A stretch of DNA of 64,000 bases, from positions 1-64,000 of the forward strand of contig JAUZTG010000017.1 in the NCBI GenBank assembly GCA_030734395.1, read 5' to 3'. Positions 11,330 to 22,555 of the stretch are shown in pieces (positions within the stretch are counted from its first letter, which is position 1; each line of letters begins with the position of its first letter). Origin of the DNA: Sarocladium kiliense (Eukaryota; Ascomycota; Sordariomycetes; Hypocreales; Sarocladiaceae). The notes below the pieces were generated by a model. The model made no database searches. It saw only the letters and a program-made list of their open reading frames with translations, and was not told the DNA's origin. Both the position numbers and the translations under genes were made by a program.

Positions 11330-12604
11330 TCATTCACAGTCCTGGTGTCGCATTGTAAAGGACGAATTCGTTCTCCCTCCTTCAAATCTATTCGCACCGC
11401 TTGCCTTGGCATTTGCTGTCTTTCCAGGATACGACCCCAATACCGTCGACTCCATGGTATACAGCCTTGAGAAAGTCGGCATCCTGAAGCGGTTCGACTC
11501 AGTGATGTCGACCCTGGCTCGCATCCCAGCGATTTCCAGGTTCAGCACCACGCGGCACGCAATTGCCGATAAGAAGTATCGACCAATAACAATCATCGCA
11601 TCCCGGGTGCTGATGTAATTCAGGCCCGAGAGGGTCAGTGTGCCGAGGATCAGGTTCCCGATCGCACCGAGTGAGGTCACCCAGGAGATGATGATGAAGA
11701 AGTAAGTTTCCCGTCGCAGCTTGAGTCTCGTCAGTGGCTGTCGCGAGCATAGTGTGATCTCATCCATGAAGAAGCGCGCCGTGTGACTCCGTCTTTGGTC
11801 ACGACGGTCAGCTTCGGATGCGAGGATGACTTTGGTTCGCAACTTTGCTGCTATGTAGCTCCCGATGTTGACCAAGAACGATGTCCCTACCCACAATGCC
11901 GGCATGTAGATGGCTTCCGGTGAGAAGCTGCACACCGTCAAGATGCACAGTTGCCAAGTGATGTGTACTACGTTCGCCACCGCGCCGAAGGCGACCATGT
12001 ACTCCAATGTTATCACCACAGCAGCTGTAAACGCGCTGTAGCTGGGTACCGGGAGCACATCGAGCCTCCTCTCCAGCAGTTGAAGGTGGTCTGCGTACTG
12101 GAGGGCTCGTGTTGGTGTCACGCCAGGTGTTCCAACAGCCAGGATGAAGGCGAGGAAGGGTCGCCGAAGCGCGAGGAGGCTGACTTGCGGCGTGTTGGAT
12201 CCTAGCAAAACCAGGGCGGCCGGGAGAATGCCCAGGAGCACCGTCGCTGAAGACACTGCGAACCCTGTGTTAGACCTTGACGGATATCCATAGTTCCTAG
12301 TCTACTATTACTCACTATTGACTTTCCATGACTCCTTCATCTCGTCAGTCAAGCAATCAATGACGCGTGATGCTCGACAAGAGGGAAGCTATCGATTCTG
12401 ATCCTCGCAAATTGGACTCCACTCGTCCATATAATGCCCAAACACTTCGCTACAATTTCTCCTCAATATCTGGCGCAACGCCTCGTCGAAGTTCGGGAAG
12501 AAGTGCTGGAAGTTCAAGGGTTTGGCCGTTGCCGAACCGACGAGGCATAGTAATACGACAGCTGCCAGCCCGGCTCTCGCTACAGATGCCGTTCCCATGC
12601 TCAT
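11330..12604 (-). pseudogene. Multi-pass membrane protein gene with an in-frame TAG
   Basis: Two exons, 12316-12604 and 11330-12255, joined by a 60-bp GTGAGT..CGCAG intron in frame. ATG at 12604 or 12598 starts a signal peptide (VARAGLAAVVLLCLVGSATA). A short extracellular part with Cys follows (RRNCSEVFGHYMDEWSPIC). After an in-frame TAG at 12389-12391 the same frame runs on through CRASRVIDCLTDEMKESWKVN into a hydrophobic protein with about five membrane helices, starting SSATVLLGILPAALVLLG. This layout matches an uncharacterised family of fungal membrane proteins, in which NM(A/S)SA-VLLG follows a Cys-containing loop. No plausible intron removes the stop. A C-to-T change of CAG to TAG would explain it. 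The gene may be inactive, read through, or mis-sequenced at one base. Without the stop the product would be 404 residues from the first ATG. Confidence 0.6.
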
Positions 12605-15306
12605 CACGACGTCTGATCTCTGAGGTATACCGAAAAAGGAAGTTCGGGAGGACAGCAGTTGATGTACCACCGGCTGGTCTTGTTCTTCTCGACAGAGTGA
12701 GCGGTAAGTGAGCTTTTCCAGGACTGAAGTCGTGAGGCGCTGGATCAGGCTGGCGTGGCGCGACATCTTGAGGCTCAACAAGCGGCAACATCATATCAGG
12801 CTGCGCCCCTCGACCGAGGCGGGTTCGTCTTTTGGTACCATTCTCTAACCAATTAGAGTTGTCAAAATTATGGAAGAGATTCCCGAAACGGGCCAGCCAG
12901 GTCCTATTTCTAGTGGCAGAGGACAACACGGCTCGAGGACCGTTTTCCCTTTTGGGATGCGCTGTGCCTCGAGCTGAATTCGTGGTGGCGATAGATAAGA
13001 TTATCGAGACAGTGAAGATAAAGTGTGAGGACTGGCTGAGTATGAAGGAAGTATAGTTGACGGGATGGCGTGGTTCAGAAGGGTCAGATATAATTTGCAT
13101 TCATGATCTGGTTCGATAGACGTAAGGATGGATTCTCTTAGTTCAAGGCTATTCTCCTCCTTACCCGCCACTGGCTCCGGGCCGGCCCGGCCAGAGTCAG
13201 AACTGTGGGCAGGATTTGGCTCCCGATCGCCTTGACTCCTGGAACTGGCCAATAATTTTGAGATGAAGAGCAGATCAGTAACGCAGAGAATCTGCCACTT
13301 TTGTCTGTTATAGCGACCCCTTGGAAGGCCCTCTAAACACAGCTTCCTAAGGAGCCTGATGCATATTAACCCTGCTTGGACCTCTTGATTTTACACTCCA
13401 ACTCTGGCCCAGAAGAAAATAATGTACCAAGCCGAAGTTGCGAATGCTCGTTTGAAGTTGCAAACTGCTCAAGTTGTTCAAATTGCCGTGCAAATTGTTG
13501 TCCACAACACCCGATGTGTAGCCGACTCTGACATCTTACCACTACAGATATAAGCAACCGTAACTCCAGCTCGAAATCGGGAGCAAAGCGCCTCTACAAA
13601 GAAAGAGATTCAATAGCGCCCGGAAATTTACGGAGCCAAGCTTCTGACAGCTGGAGGTGGTCCGCCTCCGCCCACATGGTAAACTTACCCTGCAACCCAT
13701 CTCTCCCGTACACCAGGTTTACCACATGGCTTGACAGTAACCAGATGTTGCAAGCATACCAACAAGTAGGATAGCACATACATGGGCACATAATAGCTTA
13801 CAGAATAGTATGCAAGTTAGCACGTAGAAGAGCACATGGAATAACATACATAATAGCACATAGAATAGCATGAAGAATCGGACATGACTGACACGCAAAA
13901 TAGTACGGGCAGTTGATAGATTACACGACTTCAGCATCCCGGAATTTACTCGAGCGAACATCCTCCAGCAAGCTGTATAACATTATGGTCATCTGAATTC
14001 AGAAGACCTATTCTCAGGATCCGGTGGCACTGATTTGCGGTGCATATGACCGCTTGGGTGTTTGCGCGACCATCGCCGCTTCCTCGGCTCACACGTTCCT
14101 ACGTGATGCAACATGAGCAATTCTTGGGGAGACCATGAAACGAGGCTATAGCACTACAGTAATATACCGAAAGCCCCTTGCGAACAATGCGAGTCTTAGT
14201 CATGACTTCGCGCGGCCGCCGAGATGGTGTAGGACAATAATAAGCCCCATCCCAACAACGTTGAAGCTAACCGGGACAGCGACCAATTTGAGGATAGCAC
14301 GCCAAAGTCATACGACAGCAGGAACGCATAATAATCCTGGGGTGTAAGCGAGACAGTCCCCTTGACTCGCAAACAACCGAGTCTTGGCGATCGGGCAGGA
14401 TCCTGTAAGCAATTCTCCTTGCCAGCAAAACCACCCCAGCAAAGCAGCAAGCCACCGTCTGAATCTCCTCATCGTCAATTGCAGATCCTTACCGACTCTC
14501 ACCTTGTCTCCCCGAACACACCACCTCGGATCCTTCGCTTGAGTCTAGTCTCTTCCCCCCTCCCCTCCAAGCTTCTCCAGCCTCCCACGTGAATTGGCTA
14601 GCGGACTGGGACTCCGCTTACTTCCATCGAAAGAAAAAAGAGCTCGACTGTCCGGCGCTAACATGGTGTTCTGCAGCAGAGCTGAAAAATCCTCGTGGGC
14701 AGTAGTTCAGGGGTTTGCGGTTAGTGCAGAGGTGTGGATGTCCATTGTGCTGTTCCACCAATTAAGTACGCTATGAAGGATGCGTGAGATAGCAAGGGTG
14801 TCGGATCTAGATCTGCGCCGCAGGAGAAAGGTGCCTGGCACGGAATGATTGGAATTGCTTGAGAAAGCATGTGGACTTATCGTGAGGTAGATGGCTTTCG
14901 TCCTCAAGTACAGCGCTTGGCCCCCTCGATAGACTTTTATGCAAGCCGATATCTTGACTATTATCCAGCAGGGAGCCTTTGCCCCGATTGCCAACTTAGA
15001 CTGCACGGCCCATCCATCGAATATGGCCATCGATTCTTAGCCTGGCAGACGCTTTGACACTCCTTTGCCCATCTCTAGTGGGTTTCGCCTCTAGACTCGA
15101 ACCAGCTATCGCCAGGGAACATCTCCGACTTTAGTCTCTCGGCCGCTGGACTACGCCCGTGGCCCTGTGCTCCCACGTTGCATGGACCATTGTCTAGAAT
15201 GCCATTGTCTTTAATAACGACTCCGGCCCCTTGGTACCGGCGTTGAGTCCGTTTGGACGGATCTAGTCTCCCCTCAGAATCGAACGACTCAGCAGACAGC
15301 ATCACC
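12605..15306. other. Intergenic, 2.7 kb, holds 12-bp repeat locus A
   Basis: No gene I can support. A reverse frame at 12450-13100 overlaps the membrane-protein exon and has no recognisable content. The region contains a degenerate 12-bp repeat array (13763-13880) and, near 15090-15170, a weak tRNA-like fragment that does not fold completely. Confidence 0.5.
13763..13880. repeat. Degenerate 12-bp tandem repeat, locus A
   Basis: About ten units of roughly 12 bp, for example CACGTAGAAGAG, CACATGGAATAA, CATACATAATAG and CACATAGAATAG. The same unit type occurs near 20324, 40872 and 47877. The reverse strand is open across the array and translates into a four-residue periodic peptide (LFYV/LLCM type), which is a by-product of the 12-base period. 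Confidence 0.75.
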
Positions 15307-16823
15307 ATGGCTGCCGGCGACCTCGCGCTCCAGAGTCAGTCTCTGGGGCCGCTGCCCTTTGGGCTCCAGCAAGGTCTCACGGCAATCACAGTACTCGCCT
15401 TCATTTCGTTCGCAGCATCAACCGTCCTATTCTTCTATCTGGGCTACAAGCTTGTAGCATGGCATTTCTTCATCAGTGAAAACCCTCAATCCGAAGAGCA
15501 ACGTTCAGAACGAAGTGGTCGGGGATTTCAGCGCACTGTCGACTTCGCTCTTGGAATCGATGGCGTCTTCACCGACAACAGCAAGGGGTCAAGGACGAAC
15601 GTCAACGAACAGGATGCAGAAGACTCCAAGCAGCAAAGCAAGGAGTTGAGGCGCAAGAACCCGCCTAACCAGTTCCTCGTCCTCGTTTTCAACTTGCTTT
15701 TGGCCGACATGCACCAAGCCACAGCCTTCTTTCTGAATGCAGTCTGGCTGCAGCATGATGAGATCCGAGTCGGCACTCCAGCATGCTTTACTCAGGGTCT
15801 GTTCGTATCGCTTGGTGACTTGGCATCAAGTTGCTTCATCACTAGCATCGCCATTCACACATACATGGCAGTCGTACTCGGAGCCAAACTATCACAAACC
15901 GCTCTTTACGTTTGGATTGGCGTCACTTGGCTCTTCGTCTACGCCATCTCCATCATCCCTATTGCGGCGACGAAGAATGGTGCTCAGTTCGGCGGCTTCT
16001 TCGTCCGTGCTGGAAGCTGGGTAAGTGACCTATTCGCATCAAGAGGCTACGTGACTCGAATACTGACTGTAGACAGTGCTGGATGAACACTAAATATGAA
16101 GTTCTCCGTCTCGTCACCCATTACCTCTTCATCTTCATCGCTATCGGAATCACCTCTATTCTTTATCTCCTCATCTTCCTATCTCTTCGTCGTCGGGCCC
16201 GACAGATCGACCCGAAAGCCACCGACGACCGCACTGAAACCGAGCTGCAACTTACTCGCAACCCGGCCTTCTTGATCTACCCAGTGATCTACGTCCTCTG
16301 CACTCTACCTCTGGCTCTGGGCCGTATCGCTACTATGGCTGGTGCAGAAGTACCACTGGGCTATTTCTGTTTTGCTGGAGCAATGATCGCATCCAACGGC
16401 ACATTCGACTGCCTCCTCTTTGGCACTACGAGGAACGTCATCATCTTTGCATCAAAATACGAAATTGGCCGCTCAGATGTCGGTCTCACCACTTTCAGAT
16501 TTATGCAAAACGGCCAGGGCCGACGATTCGGAAACTTCATCTTCATCCAAGGAGGACGACAGCGAGCCCAAGATCAGGTCGCTGGAGGGTGGTGGTCATG
16601 GCAGCGTCTAGCAGGAAGATCTGACGAGACTCACCGCAAAGCAACCCGAAGTGTCAGCCAAGAGAGTCTCCGAGGCCCGGCGATTCAGATGGATACAGTA
16701 ACTACTGTGGTGGTCGAGACTGACCACGATAAGGAGAGAGATGCACGATACCCAAACCCGGAGGCCAGTGCGACCCCATCGCTGAGTAGTGGTGGGGAAA
16801 AGTACAATAGTAGAGCCTATTAA
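15307..16823 (+). CDS. Fungal seven-transmembrane G-protein-coupled receptor
   Basis: Exons 15307-16020 and 16077-16823, 486 residues. The 56-bp intron joins GGSW-type sequence to give GSWCWMN, a hallmark of the extracellular loop before helix 5 in cAMP-receptor/Git3-like fungal GPCRs. Helices are visible at LTAITVLAFISFAASTVLFFY, NQFLVLVFNLLLADMHQA, LFVSLGDLASSCFITSIAIH, LYVWIGVTWLFVYAISIIP, LVTHYLFIFIAIGITSILYL and two more after LTRNPAFLIYP. An unusually long loop of about 60 polar residues separates helices 1 and 2. The C-terminal tail is Ser/Thr-rich and cytosolic. It could be a class VII (GprM-like) receptor, but class assignment is inference. The ligand is unknown. The first in-frame ATG is 15307 (CACCATGGC context). 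Confidence 0.88.
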
Positions 16824-17376
16824 GGGACATGGGACTGGAGTTTCGGGATATTATGACCATCATTTTACAGATAGCTCACGCATCAGGGCGGCACAGCGAT
16901 TGAATACATGATTTGACATTCATATAACCTTGTTGTTCTATGGAAAGTGAAACCTCAGTCATATCGGCCTTGCCATCTTCTCTACAACGTAAATGAGAGT
17001 CTTGTTGACTTTCAGTCCAAGATCGAGAAATCTCTACTCCCTGTTCTCATCTCGGGTGGCGTTCGGTCTCTCTTCCCACTAACACCACTCTGGCGATGTG
17101 GCTTGCGTCCGGTGCTCTAGGCAGCGCATTGACCGGCGCGATGGTGTGCATTCCGTGCCACCAGACTAGATCAGCTCGGGCAGAGTCCGAATCAATCCGA
17201 AACGATAATTTATTGACTAAGGGTATGCTGGTTTCAAAGGCAAAACCTGGAAGAAAGAAACACCGGCTTTTGGCACAAGGTCGTTACTCTACCGCCCACT
17301 GTGCGCTTCACCAATATGATTCCTTACAACAATACATTCATTAGATTTTGATCTTTGCATTTTTTTTTTCGTTCTC
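16824..17376. other. Intergenic, no gene seen
   Basis: Convergent 3' flanks of the GPCR gene and the small reverse-strand gene. A T-run lies at about 17361-17369. Only short frames are present. Confidence 0.45.
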
Positions 17377-17865
17377 TCATACTGGATTGTTGACTAGAGA
17401 GCGCCGGTATGCTTCTGTCTCGACAAGCTGATTCCAATCGACTTGCTTCCATAGATACAGGCTGGTTGATACGAAGTACCACTGCTCAACACCCGGCTCC
17501 TTACAACGAACCCTGAATTCAAGAGTATAAGGTCCAACGAAAATTGGGTTTCCTCGGGCTGGGCAGCCACAACCCCTCATATACTCTTCAACTCCAGGCT
17601 CGATGCCAAACTCATAGTAGAGGTGAAAAGTCGCATAGCCCGACTCAGGGAACACGTTGGCAGTAGTCGAAACCTCCGCACCATTCATCATAGGGAAGTG
17701 GCGCGGTACACCCGGACCGGACACAGAAATCATGGCACACTTGTAGTGTCCAAGCTCATGTAACCGATCTGTAGCTATTACTACGAGAAACACATCTCCT
17801 GCCCTAGCGATTCCTGATGGTGGGCCAGCGATCTGGAGTACAGGTTCGCCTACGGATCCAGACAT
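17377..17865 (-). CDS. Uncharacterised 162-residue protein
   Basis: Intronless frame from ATG 17865 to TGA. It has no signal peptide, membrane helix or known motif. The sequence is balanced and rich in beta-type segments (DVFLVVIATD, YATFHLYYEFGI, YTLEFRVRC), with a short Cys group (GCGCPARG) in the middle. The look is that of a small beta-sandwich protein, but I recognise no family. Its start lies about 1.1 kb from the divergent TDT transporter. Confidence 0.55.
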   Translation of the reverse strand: MSGSVGEPVLQIAGPPSGIARAGDVFLVVIATDRLHELGHYKCAMISVSGPGVPRHFPMMNGAEVSTTANVFPESGYATFHLYYEFGIEPGVEEYMRGCGCPARGNPIFVGPYTLEFRVRCKEPGVEQWYFVSTSLYLWKQVDWNQLVETEAYRRSLVNNPV

Positions 17866-18952
17866 TGTGATGGGTCGATTACTTGGATTTGTTTTGCTAC
17901 AATCCTATTCGGAAGATTGAGACGGTCTATTTCGGTGCTTAACTTTGAGAATTCGAACTTTGTGAGCCGGCACAACTCCGCTGGGACTGGAAAGCCTGTG
18001 CAGTTTATATGCTGACGGTGTCATCATTGAATATGACTCAATGTCCACTGGCGAAGGCAAATCTTGTTCTTGTTAGCTCACGAACGTCCTTCGACAGTGA
18101 GGCAGACGCCTGCACACGCTCTACAACAGTTCGACTGTGTCGATGCTCGTACTTCCGACAGTATACGTCAGTCTTATGAGAAGGCATGCCACAGTGATTC
18201 TCGTCAATCGAAGTCCTCACTAGGTTCCGGGAAATCAATGAATTAGATGCATGAAGTTCTTCCCAGTAACGCTTAGCGCTCTTTTCCTAACCTTGTGATG
18301 GGATGAGCTCAAGGCAGATTGAGTGAGGTGAGAGCTACTGTGGTGTGTTGATACCGTGGTTCACGACTATGTAACCTTGACGCAAACGTCTGATTCTTCG
18401 GATGACGATCTTTTTGGTGGCATTGAATTTATCCAAGCGATTGTCTGATCGTTTCGAAATAATCTCAAATATTTGCGGCCTGTTTGTATCTCGGCATCGG
18501 TTAAATTCTTTCATGATTCGACACCTCAGCCAAGTAGCCCAGCAATCCCGTGACTGAATAACAATCGCATCAAATGCCATGGATCTAGATCTGGGGTAGA
18601 AATAGCGTCAATAATGGTGAACGGTATTAAATTGCCTTTGTGGACGCGTCGACGGGTCATGGTGGAAAACCTAATCGGCGTCTCCATTGTCGGCGTCATC
18701 AAGTAGCCAGGCCATCGCTCAGCGGGTTGGCGACTTATAAACATTCCTGCACGTCATTAGCGGTCTCGTCTCCAGCTTTTTCACCACCACGCACCAAGAT
18801 CAACAATAGCGACTTCAACTCCTCGTCCAGGATATGCATGCCAGGCCAGAGCCGTTTCCTGATCCTCCCCATTCTGATCGTGTCTCTCTTTGCTGGCCGT
18901 CCACCCCTGCCGTCACAATACTTCGAGCATCCTGCAAATTGGCTCAACCCTC
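17866..18952. other. Intergenic, divergent promoter region
   Basis: Spacer between the small unknown gene and the TDT transporter. Short frames on both strands, none recognisable. It probably holds both promoters. Confidence 0.45.
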
Positions 18953-20152
18953 ATGCACTGGAGCACGCGACCCCGTCCTCGCACCACCTCAAATGACAAT
19001 TGGGAGGAAGGCCATCTCTACACACCTGAAAGCCATTGCGATGGAGAACAGTCTACAGTCACCATCGGCAAACGCGTCCAGGAGGTGACATGGTCGTTCT
19101 TCACTCTCACAATGAGCACAGGCGGCTTCTCATTGCTACTGAGTCGAACACCGCATCAATTCCCAGGGCTTTCCATAATCGGCAGAGCTGTCTTTATCCT
19201 GAATTTGGTATTCTTCTGCCTCCTGACGGCAGGAATGGCGTATCGATTCTGCAAACTCCCAAGCGCTTTCGGCGGTAGTCTGCGGCATCACAACGAGGGC
19301 CTCTTCTTCCCGGCATTCCTGCTCAGCATCGCTACTATATTGTCCGATTGTGCGTCTTATGCTGTGCCCCGCACCGGGTCTTGGCTTCCGGCTGTCCTGC
19401 ATGCGGTGTTCTGGATCTATCTGGCAGCATCGACGCTGTCGGCTATCGTGCAATACTCTTTCTTGTTCAGCGGCGCACATCTCCCCGTTCAATCGATGAC
19501 CCCGGTTTGGACGCTTCCTATCTTCCCAGCCATGCTCGTGGGAACACTAGCCTCCGCCGTGGCTCCTCATCTTGATTCGGATAAGGCCATGGCAGTCTGC
19601 GTTGCTGGTATGACTTTCCAGGGCCTGGGATGGACAGTCTGCTCCCTGATCTACCCGCTCTATTTCCTCCGATTGATGCAGGACGGCTACCCAGCTGTAG
19701 GGATGCGCCCAACCATGTTCATTGCTGTCGGCCCTCCAGGCTTCACGGCCCTTGCAACGATTGGTATCGCTCACGCAATCCCGAGTGACGTTAGCTACAC
19801 GATCAATAATCCGGGCGCGCTTCAAGTACTGCGAACGGTTGCGCTCTGGGTGGGCATATGGTTATGGACTGTTAGTTTCTGGTTCTTCGCACTGGCCGTG
19901 GTAGCAAACGTCATTCCCATTCTCAAGAGCAAGATGGAGTTTACCAACGGCTGGTGGGCTTTTGTCTTCCCCAATGTCGGGTTCACCATTAGTACTGCCA
20001 TAATTGGTGAACAGTTGGACAGCTCAGGTATCTTATGGCTGGCTAGTGCTATGACTATCCTGTTGGCAGCAACATGGACTTTTGTTCTTGGTGCGCAAAT
20101 ATTAGCTGTGAAGCGACGACAGCTTCTGTGGCCTAAGCAGACTATAGAGTAG
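18953..20152 (+). CDS. TDT-family transporter (malate/sulfite type)
   Basis: Intronless, 399 residues from ATG 18953, which is the first ATG in this frame; the reading frame is open further upstream without one. After a polar N-terminus comes VQEVTWSFFTLTMSTGGFSLLL, which matches the conserved first helix of the tellurite-resistance/dicarboxylate transporter (TDT, SLAC1-like) family, e.g. yeast Ssu1 and fission yeast Mae1. About ten membrane helices follow, with conserved features PAMLVGT, FQGLGW and GPPGFTALA. Family members export sulfite or import malate and other dicarboxylates at the plasma membrane. Sequence alone does not separate these. A 12-bp repeat array begins about 170 bp downstream. 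Confidence 0.87.
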   Translation: MHWSTRPRPRTTSNDNWEEGHLYTPESHCDGEQSTVTIGKRVQEVTWSFFTLTMSTGGFSLLLSRTPHQFPGLSIIGRAVFILNLVFFCLLTAGMAYRFCKLPSAFGGSLRHHNEGLFFPAFLLSIATILSDCASYAVPRTGSWLPAVLHAVFWIYLAASTLSAIVQYSFLFSGAHLPVQSMTPVWTLPIFPAMLVGTLASAVAPHLDSDKAMAVCVAGMTFQGLGWTVCSLIYPLYFLRLMQDGYPAVGMRPTMFIAVGPPGFTALATIGIAHAIPSDVSYTINNPGALQVLRTVALWVGIWLWTVSFWFFALAVVANVIPILKSKMEFTNGWWAFVFPNVGFTISTAIIGEQLDSSGILWLASAMTILLAATWTFVLGAQILAVKRRQLLWPKQTIE

Positions 20153-21085
20153 AGATCTTGTTTGAGCTCGCAGTGTCAGGCAGTACAATGGCTCAACAAG
20201 AGGGTACTAGACGTAGGTAGAACATATGGCTATTAGAACAGGGGATGTAGAGACTGCTGAGACAAGATAATTGGAGCAATACCACTTAAGTCGGTCATTA
20301 GGGTTTCCGCGAGATCACTTAAGAAACATAGAAGAGCATATCAAATAGTATATAACATAGTACAAATAATAGCACTTAGAATAGCATATTGGATATCATA
20401 TTGGACTACAGTACTGTATACTGTATAGAATTCTTATTGATATGTCCATATACGCTCAAGTACTACTGTATGGCTAACCCGTTCTGACACAGCACAATGC
20501 AGTGGGAGACCACAATGATAGGTGCGTAAGCCTGGGCTCCTGTAGCAGCAGCACATGTTCTACGATCTCGCTGATTGATCTGAATTCATTTGGCAAGTCG
20601 ATGCAGCGGATGTAAAAGAGGTCTGGGGCTTGAGCATTGAAGGCCAGTTGCGTTACCATTCAGTGTGTTATGTAGATGATAACTAATGTGTAAGTTCTAG
20701 CTGGAAGCTGTGTACATAACAATGGGATTCGATATGTAAAGAGCTATAAATGATGGTCGAAGGTCTCTTTGAGTAATATGCTGCTCTTTGGGGCATTCCT
20801 GCAGACACTGCTGTCTCAGCAAATGTTAAACCCAGCCTCAAAGGAACATGGCCAGCTTGAAGCATTGCCTTTGTCAATTGATGTTGCAAACTGATCATTC
20901 GAAATGCATCTAGATTCGCCGTATCTGGGTTGCATATAAGGCACCACTTTCCTGCCATGATTCACAACTGAAGCTCTCGTCTCCATCCCCTTCCGCCGCA
21001 TCCGACGGTGTTCACTGAGAGTTCATCCCAGAAATACCACCTCTCGCTCCAGCAGCTCCCTGCCGCTGGGTCCGACACCTTCGCC
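20153..21085. other. Intergenic, holds 12-bp repeat locus B
   Basis: AT-richer spacer between the TDT transporter and the repeat-protein gene. Apart from the repeat array at 20324-20407 I see nothing. Confidence 0.5.
20324..20407. repeat. Degenerate 12-bp tandem repeat, locus B
   Basis: Seven units close to CACTTAGAATAG: AACATAGAAGAG, CATATCAAATAG, TATATAACATAG, TACAAATAATAG, CACTTAGAATAG, CATATTGGATAT, CATATTGGACTA. Same family and orientation as loci A and C. Confidence 0.7.
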
Positions 21086-22555
21086 ATGCCTTCAACTTCA
21101 GACTTCATCGGCCTCTCCCACACAGGCACCAAACCCTGTCCAACTGGGCAATGCCACCAGATTCTGAAGTACGTCCGCTGCCCTCCCTGCAATGCCCGTG
21201 GCACTCAAATGGTGGCCATGAGCAGATGCGCCGATACAGAGTCGTGGAAACATCACCTCGGAGTTCATGTGCTCCGGAACAACTACCTCCGCAAACGGTT
21301 GCCCACAACACCATGCGACGATTGCGTTGCCTCAAGCCCTTATAATCAACCTCAACTTCCCGTCAGATCTCCTGCCCGCACCTCAGCAGAACAGTCTTCT
21401 TCCGACTCCTCTCACAGTCGTGCCGTGGCAAGAAGCATAGCTGCCTCTGCGCTCCGGCGCGAAGGGAACAGCGATGCTGACGAACAGACAGGTGAGCCCA
21501 ATGACCCTTTTGGCCTCGTCGCTGTCGGTTCAGACGATGGCAATAACAATGGTGATGACGATCAAGCGGACAGTGATACTGACACTGTCGCAAATATCGT
21601 CTCCCTGTGGCTAACTGATAACACTAGCGAGGAAAGGGAAGCCGAAATGAACAGCCTCTGGCGTGACGATCCCGGCGCAAACCCAAACGCAGTCTTCGGA
21701 GATGCTGCTACAACTCCAACTGCTGAATACTCGCATGACATCTCTGACAGAGAAGCACAGCTGCACAGCCTCTGGCGTGAGGACCCCGGCGCAAACCCAG
21801 ATACAGTCTTTGGGAATGCCTCAACGTCTCCACCCGCTCAACAATCACAGGACACTGCTGACCAGCATGCCGAAATGGCTGACCTCTGGCGTGACGACCC
21901 CGGCGCAAACCCGGAGGCTGTCCTCGGACACGCCGCCACAACTCCAACCGCTCGGAGACTAGCTAATCAAGACCCCGAGCTCCTTCGTCTCGGGCGTCAG
22001 GACCCTAACGCATACCGAGCTGCAGCCTTAGGGATCACCGCTCAGACTCCAACAGCTCTGGCATCGCAGGACAAGACTGACCGTGATGCCGAGATGAACA
22101 GTCTCTGGCGCGACGATTCCGGTGCGTCCCCCGAAGCAGTCTTCGGGGATGCTACTCCGACTCCAGCTCCCGTACAGTCACACGACACATCAAGCGATGG
22201 TCCTCAAACTACAGACAACAACGCCGATGATGGTCACGAAATCGCCTACGCGATGGAGCGTGCGCTCATCGAGCGAATCATCCTCGAGCAGGGTGAGCCT
22301 GAAACTGACCCTGTTCCTCCCGTTGCTGAGATTCATCTCGAGCCGGTGGATGAGCTTTGGCTCGAGGATCCAGGAGCCAACACGCCTTCGCTCTTGGCTT
22401 CGCCTGCTCCCTCTGTTGCTTCGTTCCCCGGAACACAGCCTGATAGCTTCCCGTTCCTCCACACTGAGGAGGATTTAGAAACTGACCCTTCCCTCATTCC
22501 CCTTCCTCCGTCTCCAATCGATGCTTGGGGATGGCGACCAAGCTCTGGGTGTTGA
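21086..22555 (+). CDS. Disordered protein with five to six ~38-residue repeats
   Basis: Intronless, 489 residues from ATG 21086 (GCCATGCC). The N-terminal 80 residues hold a Cys/His group (CPTGQC, CPPC, HH, CDDC) that could bind zinc. A Ser/Asp-rich linker follows, then imperfect tandem repeats of about 38 residues with the core LWRDDPGANPEAVFGDAAT followed by TPTA and a Ser/Asp/Gln spacer. Clear copies begin near 21645, 21759, 21873, 21978 (diverged, LGRQDPNAYRAAALG) and 22092. A remnant (LWLEDPGAN) lies near 22350. The C-terminus is acidic and Pro-rich. No signal peptide or membrane helix. I recognise no family. The repeats suggest multivalent binding through the LW(R/L)(D/E)DPGAN motif (inference). 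Confidence 0.75.
   Translation: MPSTSDFIGLSHTGTKPCPTGQCHQILKYVRCPPCNARGTQMVAMSRCADTESWKHHLGVHVLRNNYLRKRLPTTPCDDCVASSPYNQPQLPVRSPARTSAEQSSSDSSHSRAVARSIAASALRREGNSDADEQTGEPNDPFGLVAVGSDDGNNNGDDDQADSDTDTVANIVSLWLTDNTSEEREAEMNSLWRDDPGANPNAVFGDAATTPTAEYSHDISDREAQLHSLWREDPGANPDTVFGNASTSPPAQQSQDTADQHAEMADLWRDDPGANPEAVLGHAATTPTARRLANQDPELLRLGRQDPNAYRAAALGITAQTPTALASQDKTDRDAEMNSLWRDDSGASPEAVFGDATPTPAPVQSHDTSSDGPQTTDNNADDGHEIAYAMERALIERIILEQGEPETDPVPPVAEIHLEPVDELWLEDPGANTPSLLASPAPSVASFPGTQPDSFPFLHTEEDLETDPSLIPLPPSPIDAWGWRPSSGC

Noticed and set aside
12450..13100. 216-codon reverse reading frame
   Set aside because: It overlaps the better-supported signal-peptide exon in another frame, and its translation has no recognisable or balanced domain.
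15085..15170. Reverse-strand tRNA-like fragment with GGTTCGAGTC and GGCCGAGAGAC elements
   Set aside because: Box A and box B-like pieces exist, but the 5' and 3' acceptor arms do not pair and no anticodon arm folds. At best a relic.
17377..17865. Considered as antisense noise of an unseen gene
   Set aside because: The reverse frame has a proper ATG, balanced composition and no competing forward frame, so it was kept as a hypothetical gene.
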